Source: an uncultured Clostridia bacterium (GTDB lineage Bacteria > Bacillota > Clostridia > Christensenellales > Aristaeellaceae). Taken from it: DNA of 64,000 nt. The notes beneath the pieces are model-generated. The model was given only the letters and a program-made list of their open reading frames with translations. It searched no databases and was not told the origin of the DNA. Positions 25,723 through 33,154 of the stretch are shown piece after piece; positions within the stretch are counted from its first letter, which is position 1, and the number at the start of each line of letters is the position of its first letter. The DNA is taken from contig CAKUKE010000005.1 of the NCBI GenBank assembly GCA_934662505.1, forward strand, positions 65,855-129,854, given 5' to 3'. A program made the position numbers and the translations under genes.

Positions 25723-28169
25723 AGACCCAACTCCTTCTTGTACTTTTCAAACTCCGCGTCGTTGCACAGAATGAAGTGGCCGGGCACAATCTCCCGCATG
25801 GTCGGCTGATCCACAGAATAGTCATGCGCCAGCGCAGGGTTATATTCAATGCGCTTGCGGTACTTTTCATGGTGGGGATCCGGGTAGGGGATGGCGGACA
25901 GCAGGGACTTGGTATAGGGGTGGAGGGGATGGGCGAACAGCTCGTCCGAGTTGGCCAGCTCCACCATTTTCCCGTAATACATCACGCCGATCCGGTCGGA
26001 GAAATATTTGACCACCGACAGGTTATGGGCAATGAACAGGATGGTCAGCCCCATCTTGTTGCGCAGGTCGTTGAGCAGGTTGATGACCTGCGCCTGAATG
26101 GACACGTCCAGCGCGGAAATGGGCTCGTCGGCGATGATCAGATCGGGCTGCAGCACGATGGCGCGGGCGATGCCGATACGCTGGCGCTGACCGCCGGAAA
26201 ACTCGTGGGGGTAACGGTTGGCATGTTCGCGCACCAGACCCACCAGATCCAGCACCTCGTACACCTTATCATCGATGTACTTTTCATCCCGGATACCCCG
26301 GATTTTCAGACCCTCGGCAATGATTTCCCGAACGGTCATACGGGGGTTGATGGAGGCGATGGGATCCTGAAAGATCATCTGCATCTTGGTCATGATGTTG
26401 TCCTTGGCGGCAACCTTCATGTCCACTTCATACTTGCTCCTGCATTCCTCCGCGGCCTCGCCCGTCAGGGTCGCCATGTCCGCTTCGAACTTGCGGGTCA
26501 GTTCTTCCTTGCGCTTCTCCCGGTACTTTTCCACGCACTTGCTCTTTTCCACGGAGGATTCCAGCGCGTTGGTCTTGGCCTGACGGATGCGGCGGTGCAT
26601 TTCCTGCTTCAGCTGCCGCACCTCGTCCCGGTAGGCGCGGGTCAGTTCCGCCTTGCGGGCGGGTTCTTTCGCAATCTGCTCCTTGAGCGCGGCTTCCTTC
26701 CGGCGGCAGGTTTCCTCAAAGTCGTTCTTCAGGCTGCGGGTCAGCACCGGCAGACCGTTCTGCGTGGAGGAAATGCGCAGCCCGTCAAAGTACACATCGC
26801 CCTCAGTGGGGTCGTACAGGTTGATGATGGTGCGTCCCGTGGTGGTCTTGCCGCAGCCGGACTCGCCCACCAGACCGAACACTTCGCCCCGCTTGATGTA
26901 GAAGCTGACGTCATCCACGGCCTTATTGATGTAATCACCGCTGCGGAAATACTGCTTGAGGTGGTTGACACGCAGCAGAATGTCGGGATCTTCCTGAATA
27001 CCCGCGTTTTCCAGACGGTTCAGGGTGATACGGGCAACGATCTTGGCCAGCACCTTCGCCAGAATGAGCAGCACCACGCCGCCTACCCACAGCCAGATCA
27101 CGTGGGCGGCCAGCAGCCACAGCGCCACCACCGCGCCGATGCCATTGCTTTCGTCGGACTTTTTCACGGTGTCGGAGGCGAGGGTATCCAGCGTTGCAGC
27201 GTAGCCGGTTTTATCGCTTTCCAGCGCAGCGGAGCGCGCCTGCTTCATCACGGTGCTCACGGCTCCGTCAAACTCTCCGTCGTTCAGCAGCGCGCCCAGC
27301 GTACGGGCAAACACGTCGATGCTGCCCACGTTTTCATCCGGATAGCGGGACTTGAGCAGGTCGTACTGCTCCTGGAAGAAGGCGGCGAAGGCACCCATCC
27401 GGTCCTCGGTCATCCCGTCCAGCACGCGCACAAAATCGTCGCACACGTCCTCGGTCGCCGTCCGCTCCTGCGCCTGCACGGCGGTCAGCGCTTCTGCGTA
27501 TTTTTCCAGATCCAGTTCCTCAAGGTAGGCCTTCACGCTCTTGATGGACGCGCCGTCGGCCAGATCCTGCTGCACCATGGCGGCCACGGTCTCGGCAAAC
27601 TCCACATAGGTGCCCGCCGCTTCGCCCTGCGCCTCGCTGAGGGTGGCGTAGTAGGCCGCCAGATTCTTTTCGCAGGACGCAGGCGCCACCTTGACCTTTT
27701 TGCTGCTCTTGGGCTTGAAGGTCTCGTCCAGATAATCGACGGCCTTTTTCAGCTGTCGGGTCTCCTCGCCGCTTTCCTTCTGCTCGTAGAACGCACGGTA
27801 GGCGTCCACGTCGAAGGTCTCGGCCAGCTCGGCATAGTAGGCGTCGGCGTTTTCCACCGCCAGCTTTTCCTTGGCCTGCGCCAGCGCCTCGTCCCAAGCG
27901 CTCAGATCGGCGCGCACCTGCGCAATGCGGATCTGCTCCGCCTGACCCTTGGTCGCGGCGGCGCTGCGCAGTGCGGTAAAGTACTGACGGTCAAAGCACT
28001 GACGGGCGAAAATACCGCCGTTTACCTGATAGGTGTTCAGCACGCCCTGCATGGTGGACCATGCCGCGCCGCTGTTGGCGGCGGCGTAGATATTGACCAC
28101 CAGCGCCAACGCCAGCACCACCCAGCCCAGCGCCTTCAATACGGTTGAAATTTTCTTGGCGACCTTCAT
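25719..28169 (-). CDS. oppF: OppF-like peptide importer ATPase with an N-terminal membrane-anchored domain and a coiled-coil insert
   Basis: OppF is one of the two ATPases of the oligopeptide importer and is normally about 320 residues; this one has 816. Residues 11-32 and 345-371 are membrane helices enclosing a ~310-residue, mostly helical domain that should lie outside the cell. The ATPase starts near 395: Walker A GESGCGKTT (435-443), Q-loop QDPIASINPRMTV (601), signature EFSGGQRQR (656-664), Walker B LIIADEP (677-683), and the OppF-type end IVPGHFILCNDAEFEKYKK. Between Walker A and the Q-loop, residues 464-594 form a highly charged K/E/R insert that looks like a coiled coil. It overlaps oppD by 4 bases (ATGA). 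The ATPase motifs are intact, so it should be active. Confidence 0.88.
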   Translation of the reverse strand: MKVAKKISTVLKALGWVVLALALVVNIYAAANSGAAWSTMQGVLNTYQVNGGIFARQCFDRQYFTALRSAAATKGQAEQIRIAQVRADLSAWDEALAQAKEKLAVENADAYYAELAETFDVDAYRAFYEQKESGEETRQLKKAVDYLDETFKPKSSKKVKVAPASCEKNLAAYYATLSEAQGEAAGTYVEFAETVAAMVQQDLADGASIKSVKAYLEELDLEKYAEALTAVQAQERTATEDVCDDFVRVLDGMTEDRMGAFAAFFQEQYDLLKSRYPDENVGSIDVFARTLGALLNDGEFDGAVSTVMKQARSAALESDKTGYAATLDTLASDTVKKSDESNGIGAVVALWLLAAHVIWLWVGGVVLLILAKVLAKIVARITLNRLENAGIQEDPDILLRVNHLKQYFRSGDYINKAVDDVSFYIKRGEVFGLVGESGCGKTTTGRTIINLYDPTEGDVYFDGLRISSTQNGLPVLTRSLKNDFEETCRRKEAALKEQIAKEPARKAELTRAYRDEVRQLKQEMHRRIRQAKTNALESSVEKSKCVEKYREKRKEELTRKFEADMATLTGEAAEECRSKYEVDMKVAAKDNIMTKMQMIFQDPIASINPRMTVREIIAEGLKIRGIRDEKYIDDKVYEVLDLVGLVREHANRYPHEFSGGQRQRIGIARAIVLQPDLIIADEPISALDVSIQAQVINLLNDLRNKMGLTILFIAHNLSVVKYFSDRIGVMYYGKMVELANSDELFAHPLHPYTKSLLSAIPYPDPHHEKYRKRIEYNPALAHDYSVDQPTMREIVPGHFILCNDAEFEKYKKELGL

Positions 28170-30364
28170 TGGGCGTTTCCTCCTTCCACGGCGTTCATTT
28201 GCGCTTCACGTTCGGCCTGCTCCTTGAGCATGCGGGCGATACGGTTGCGCACAATGGCCGGAGGCTCCACCTTGGGTGCATCGGGATGCAGCAGCCAGGT
28301 GGCGGCCCAGTGGGTGTCGGACACCCGGAACTCGGGCGCCGGCTCCTCAAAGTCGATCTGCATGGCATATTTGTTGCGCGCCGCGAAGGCGTCGCCCTTG
28401 GGCGGCAGGATCATATCCGGCGGTGTGCCGGGAATGGCCTCCAGCGCATCCTTGGTCTCCAGATCGGGCATGGAGGACAAAAGCGCCCAGGTGTAGGGAT
28501 GACGGGGATCGTAGAACACATCGTCCGCCGTACCGTATTCCACGATTTTACCCGCATACATGATGGCGATGCGGTCGGCCATGTTGGCGACCACGCCCAG
28601 ATCGTGGGTGATGAAAATGACGGACAGGCGGCGCTGCGCCTTCAGACGGTTGATCAGCTCCAGAATCTGCGCCTGAATGGTCACGTCCAGCGCAGTGGTG
28701 GGCTCGTCGCAGATGAGGATATCCGGGTTGGCGGACAGGGCGATGGCGATCACGATGCGCTGACGCATGCCGCCGGAGAACTCGAAGGGATACTGATGGT
28801 AGCGCTTATGGGGCTCGGGGATGCCCACTTCCTTCATCAGTTCAATGGCACGGTGACGTGCCATGCCCTGCGTGAGCTTGAAGGCATAGTCCTCCGCCCG
28901 GGCCTTGAGGTAATCCGCCATGGCTACGGCGCGGTCGGCGTAATCTTCCTTCGCGTCCGCCTCGATCTGCGCCCGGATGTGGCGCAGCAGCTCCTCGGTG
29001 GTGCCGCACAGGCTCTTCTGGGTGGCGTCCTGATCGATCAGGTTCATGGGCACCACGCTGGCCACGGTCTTTCCCTTCGCCAGGTTTTTATCGTGCTGCA
29101 GCGTCTCCCTGCGGAAACGGGCTTCTTCCTTGGGGTTATGCTTGTACGCCCTGAAATAGCGGTTCACGTAGGAGGTCACGCCGCTGCGGTACACATAGGC
29201 CTGATTGTCCTTATCCAGCTGCAGCAGGTCAATGGCCTTTTCCACCGCGTCGGCAGACGCGTCGATAGCGTCCTTGCACGCCTTTTCGGACAGCGGTTTG
29301 ACGGAGAACACGGTCAATGCCTTCTCCAGCGCCGCCGCCGCGCTTTCTTTTTCCTTCAGGGAGCTTTCCTCGGAATAGCGCAGTGCTTTTTCCACGTCCT
29401 TGAGGAAATCCAGCATGAAGCCGTCGTCCAGATCCTTACGCGCTTTTTTGTTGATCTCGGCGATGGAGGTATGGACGGGGTCGGGGGCGTGACCGTGCTT
29501 GACGGAATACCCGATGCAGAAGAAGTTGGGCGTTTCCCCGTTGACGATGTCGCCCAGCTTTTTCTTTATCTGATCCAGCAGCTGCTGCAGTTCGTCCCGC
29601 TGACGGTCGGCATAATTTTTCTGATACGCAGCCAGTTTTTCCCGATAGGCGGCAATATCCCCGTCTTCCTTTTGCAGGGTGTAGGGGTTGAAGCCAAGCC
29701 GGAGGGACGCGCGGAGCCGTCCGCACACCTCCCGCACTTCCTTGTCGTTCCGCTTGAGCAGCGCAGCCTCGATCTCATCCACGCAGTCCAGCGACTCCAC
29801 CAGACTCTCCACCGCTTCTTTATAAGCGTATTCTTCCTTGACCGCCACGGAAACAAAGCCATCGAATTCCTGCACCTTTTCACGGATGCGGGCTTTCAAA
29901 GCGCTGTCCGCGCCGCCCTCGGCCGCGTAAGCCTTGATGATGGTCTCCTCCAGCAGGTGGAGGGTCTTGTTGAACCGTTCACGGCCGTCCCGGCGGCGTT
30001 CCTTGTTGTTGAGCAGCATGGCCTCGGTCAGCTGCTTGCCGATGCGCATGATGGGGTTCAGGGCGCTCAGGGGATCCTGAAACACCATGGCCAGCTTATG
30101 ACCGCGAAGGGTATGGAACTCCTCCTCGGGAATTTTGAGCAGATCCTTGCCGTCGTAGATGATTTCGCCGCCGTCCACCATGGCGTTTCCGGCCAGAATG
30201 CCCATGATGGCGCGGGAGGTGACGGACTTGCCCGAGCCGCTTTCGCCGGCGATGGCCAGCGTTTCGCCCTCGTTCAGGTCGAAGGAAATGTCGCGCACCG
30301 CGCGCACCGCGCCGTTATTTGTGCGGAACGAGATCGTCAGGTTTTTGACTTCCAGCTTAGCCAT
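28166..30364 (-). CDS. oppD: OppD-like peptide importer ATPase with a ~380-residue helical insert
   Basis: OppD normally has about 330-350 residues; this one has 732. Walker A GESGSGKS (40-47), Q-loop VFQDPLSALNP (Q96), signature EFSGGMRQR (528-536), Walker B ILICDEP (549-555) and the switch His in FITHDL are all present. Residues ~120-500, between Q-loop and signature, are an inserted helical region with many charged residues, placed in the helical subdomain that contacts the permease. The C-terminal OppD/DppD tail normally carries FAPRCPYA..C...C cysteines (an Fe-S site in some homologues); here it reads FAARNKYAMQIDFEEPAPEF with none. It overlaps oppF by 4 bases and ends one base from oppC. 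Confidence 0.88.
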   Translation of the reverse strand: MAKLEVKNLTISFRTNNGAVRAVRDISFDLNEGETLAIAGESGSGKSVTSRAIMGILAGNAMVDGGEIIYDGKDLLKIPEEEFHTLRGHKLAMVFQDPLSALNPIMRIGKQLTEAMLLNNKERRRDGRERFNKTLHLLEETIIKAYAAEGGADSALKARIREKVQEFDGFVSVAVKEEYAYKEAVESLVESLDCVDEIEAALLKRNDKEVREVCGRLRASLRLGFNPYTLQKEDGDIAAYREKLAAYQKNYADRQRDELQQLLDQIKKKLGDIVNGETPNFFCIGYSVKHGHAPDPVHTSIAEINKKARKDLDDGFMLDFLKDVEKALRYSEESSLKEKESAAAALEKALTVFSVKPLSEKACKDAIDASADAVEKAIDLLQLDKDNQAYVYRSGVTSYVNRYFRAYKHNPKEEARFRRETLQHDKNLAKGKTVASVVPMNLIDQDATQKSLCGTTEELLRHIRAQIEADAKEDYADRAVAMADYLKARAEDYAFKLTQGMARHRAIELMKEVGIPEPHKRYHQYPFEFSGGMRQRIVIAIALSANPDILICDEPTTALDVTIQAQILELINRLKAQRRLSVIFITHDLGVVANMADRIAIMYAGKIVEYGTADDVFYDPRHPYTWALLSSMPDLETKDALEAIPGTPPDMILPPKGDAFAARNKYAMQIDFEEPAPEFRVSDTHWAATWLLHPDAPKVEPPAIVRNRIARMLKEQAEREAQMNAVEGGNAQ

Positions 30365-30365
30365 A

Positions 30366-31901
30366 TCAGTCTTCCGCTCCTCTCAAAGAAGGATTCAGCG
30401 CGTCGCGCAGGCCGTTACCGAACAGGTTGAAGCAAATTTCCAGAATGGCGATGAAAATGGCCGGGAACATGATGATGTGGGGATAGGTGCTCAGGTAGCC
30501 CTGACCGTTGGACAGCATGGTGCCGATGGAGGTCATGGACGACGTTTCCAGATTGATGATGTGCAGATAGCTGAGCATGCTCTCGGAGAAGATGACGCCC
30601 GGAATGGTCATGACCGCGCCGGTCACGATGGTGCCCAGCGAGTTGGGGAAAATGTGCTTGAAGATGAGCCGCCAGTCCGACGCGCCCAGCGTGCGGGCCG
30701 CCAGCACGTATTCCTGCCCCTTGAAGCGGTAGAACTGGGTGCGCACCCGCGCCGCCGTGCCGACCCACCCGGTCAGTACAAAGGCGAACAGCAGGCAGGG
30801 CACCACACCCACCTTTTCCGCCAGATGCATCTGGAACAGGGTGGCGACTACCATGAAGGGAACGGAGGAAAGGATGTCCGAAACACGCTCCATCACCATA
30901 TCCACCGCGCCGCCGTAGTAACCCTCGATGGAACCGTAGATGACGCCCAGAATGAAGTTGATGGTGGCCACGGAGATGGCCAGCAGGAAGGACAGCCGGG
31001 CGCCCGCAGCCAGACAGGTGAAAATGTCCTGACCGTGCACGTTGGTGCCGAAAAGGAAAGAGGGGGTAAAGCCGTTCTTGAATTCAAAGTAACGGCTGTA
31101 CAGCACACGGCAGCGGTAGCCGGTCTGGTTCTTCTGGGCGTAGGTGTACCATACGCCGTTTTCCCCGTCGCCCTCGATGCGCAGGCTCTTGTATCCGCCC
31201 TTCTCGGGGTTGTCGCTGGTCAGATAGTTGTTGATGTAGTTGCCGTTTTCATCAAAAACCGCGCCGCCGGCAGAGCCCTGACTTTCGTCCTGCAGCTTGT
31301 ACCAGAAATTGGCGCCGTCGTTGCCCAGCACAAAATGCTTGTTCTGGGTGGCGGAGAGGGGGTAAATGATCTGGATGCCCGTTTCGTTCTGATAATCCAT
31401 GAGCGCCTGATATTCCTGCTCGCTCAGGTTGACATAGGTGAAGCCCACGGAGGCATAGCTGTCTACCCGCAGGTTGTAGTAGATCTCACCGGTCGCGTCG
31501 GTAAAGGAATTCTGCACGTTCATGATGACCTGCTCGCCCGTTTCCTGCCCGATGGCGTTCAGATATTCATAACCGGCCTGACTCTGCTTTTCGTTCTTGC
31601 CGCCGTCCCAGAAGCCCGTGCCCTCAAACAGGGAGCACTTGGGCAGCACGGTCTTGTAGTAACCGTCCCGGAACGCCACGTCATAATTGGAAACAAAGGG
31701 CACCACGATGGCGAAGATCAGCAGCGCGACGATGAGCACGAAGGCCACCACGGCGCTCTTGTTGGTGCGGAAACGGTGCCACGCATCCGCCATGTAGCTG
31801 ACAGACTTGGTCTGCAGCTTTTCGTCGTGAATCCTTGCGTCCTTCTGGACAAAGGCAAACTTTTCCTTGGGGATATTGCGATCAATTTTCTGTTCCATCA
31901 T
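30366..31901 (-). CDS. oppC: Peptide ABC importer permease with a large outer insert
   Basis: OppC/DppC permeases have about 300 residues; this one has 511. An N-terminal cytoplasmic segment leads to membrane helix 1 (about 49-70), followed by a ~215-residue extracytoplasmic region before the usual FGTNVHGQDIFTCLAAGARLSF stretch (family form LGTDxxGRD) and five further helices. The coupling (EAA) loop is seen as EYVLAARTLGASDWRLIFKHIFPN. Family knowledge places OppC beside OppB as the transmembrane pore. It starts at ATGATG overlapping the oppB stop (ATGA), with only a weak GAAG before it, so translation is probably coupled. Confidence 0.88.
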   Translation of the reverse strand: MMEQKIDRNIPKEKFAFVQKDARIHDEKLQTKSVSYMADAWHRFRTNKSAVVAFVLIVALLIFAIVVPFVSNYDVAFRDGYYKTVLPKCSLFEGTGFWDGGKNEKQSQAGYEYLNAIGQETGEQVIMNVQNSFTDATGEIYYNLRVDSYASVGFTYVNLSEQEYQALMDYQNETGIQIIYPLSATQNKHFVLGNDGANFWYKLQDESQGSAGGAVFDENGNYINNYLTSDNPEKGGYKSLRIEGDGENGVWYTYAQKNQTGYRCRVLYSRYFEFKNGFTPSFLFGTNVHGQDIFTCLAAGARLSFLLAISVATINFILGVIYGSIEGYYGGAVDMVMERVSDILSSVPFMVVATLFQMHLAEKVGVVPCLLFAFVLTGWVGTAARVRTQFYRFKGQEYVLAARTLGASDWRLIFKHIFPNSLGTIVTGAVMTIPGVIFSESMLSYLHIINLETSSMTSIGTMLSNGQGYLSTYPHIIMFPAIFIAILEICFNLFGNGLRDALNPSLRGAED

Positions 31902-32860
31902 TTCTTCGACCCCATTCTGATGCGCGGATCAATCAATCCGTAGCTGATGTCAATGACGATACCGGAGGCAAGACCGATGACGGTATAGAACACGGTAAGC
32001 GCCATAAAGAAGTTATAGTCGCGGACGTTGATGGAGGCAATGTACAGGTTGCCGATGCCCGGAATGCCGAAAATGTTTTCAATAATCATGGAGCCGCCCA
32101 GAATGCCGATGAATTCGCCGATGATCATAGGCAGAATGACGACCATGGCATTGCGCATGGCGTGGCGGGAAATGGCCTGCGCTTTGGTGAGACCCTTGGT
32201 GCGCGCCAGCAGCATGTAGTCGCCGGTGAGCACCTCGCTCAGTTCAGCGCGGGTATAACGGGTGAAGCCCGCAATGACGCCGAAGGAAAGGCTCATGATG
32301 GCAGGCACCATGGAAACGAACATTTTGCCGCTGAACAGCGACCCGGCCTGACTGAGGGAGGCCAGCTGCAGCGGGAACCAGCCCAGTTTAAAGCAGAAAA
32401 TATACTGCACCAGGAAGGCATATACATAGCTGGGCACCGAAATGAACACCATGACGAGGGTGGAAATAAGCGCATCCTGCCACTTGTTCTTTTTCAGCGC
32501 AGCGTAAATTCCAAGTCCAAGTCCCAGCGGGATCGAAATGAGGATCGAATACAGGTTGACGACAATGGTGTAGGGGAGCTTTTCCATCATGACGCTCCAG
32601 ACGCTCAGACTGTCGTACATCTGCTCGCCCACGCCCCAGTCCCATTCGGTGAAAATGGCTTTCAGGTACAGAAAGAACTGCACCATGATCGGCTTGTTGT
32701 AGCCCATTTTTTCGCGCTTGGCCAAAACCAGATTGATGTCGCGGCCCATTTCGCGCACTGCGGGCAGCGGCAGCATTTTGATGAGTATAAAGCACATGGT
32801 GGTGATGACGAACAGCGTCAGCAGCATGTACAATACACGTTTTACCACATACTTGGTCAT
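31898..32860 (-). CDS. oppB: Peptide ABC importer permease
   Basis: The 320-residue length is normal for OppB/DppB, the partner pore subunit. The N-terminal helix (VVKRVLYMLLTLFVITTMCFILIKML) is followed by five more and the coupling loop GDYMLLARTKGLTKAQAISRHAMRNAM, with a typical end GLIDPRIRMG. GGAGGG lies 8 bases before the ATG. It is separated from oppA by 294 bases that contain a strong stem-loop, which would let oppA be made in excess over the permease. Confidence 0.93.
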   Translation of the reverse strand: MTKYVVKRVLYMLLTLFVITTMCFILIKMLPLPAVREMGRDINLVLAKREKMGYNKPIMVQFFLYLKAIFTEWDWGVGEQMYDSLSVWSVMMEKLPYTIVVNLYSILISIPLGLGLGIYAALKKNKWQDALISTLVMVFISVPSYVYAFLVQYIFCFKLGWFPLQLASLSQAGSLFSGKMFVSMVPAIMSLSFGVIAGFTRYTRAELSEVLTGDYMLLARTKGLTKAQAISRHAMRNAMVVILPMIIGEFIGILGGSMIIENIFGIPGIGNLYIASINVRDYNFFMALTVFYTVIGLASGIVIDISYGLIDPRIRMGSKK

Positions 32861-33074
32861 TCCACGTTCCCTCCGCTCTGTTTTTCCGGCGTATCCCGGC
32901 GCGAAAAGCGCCTTTTTCGCTCCGGGTCTTTCGCTTCCGCCGGTTTCGCATGTTGAACCCTGCGGAGCCAGGGGGATGGGTAAAACGGCCGGCTTACGTG
33001 CCGTTTATTCCCTCTCTACCATCCATTTTTTGCTCTGGTAGCCCTCCAGGAAAGTCCGGTTAAAGATGCACGAC

Positions 33075-33103
33075 GGGCATGGAGGGAAAATCCCCCCATG
33101 CCC
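33075..33103 (-). promoter_or_regulatory. Intercistronic stem-loop between oppA and oppB
   Basis: GGGCATGGGGGGA pairs with TCCCTCCATGCCC around a short loop, 52 bases after the oppA stop, with no T-run after it. Such loops after a binding-protein gene usually protect its mRNA and lower downstream expression. I see nothing else in 32861-33154. Confidence 0.6.
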
Positions 33104-33154
33104 GCGCCGCATGGCAGACTGCCTGCAGCTGTCGTGCGCCTTGTTTGTTTGCGA

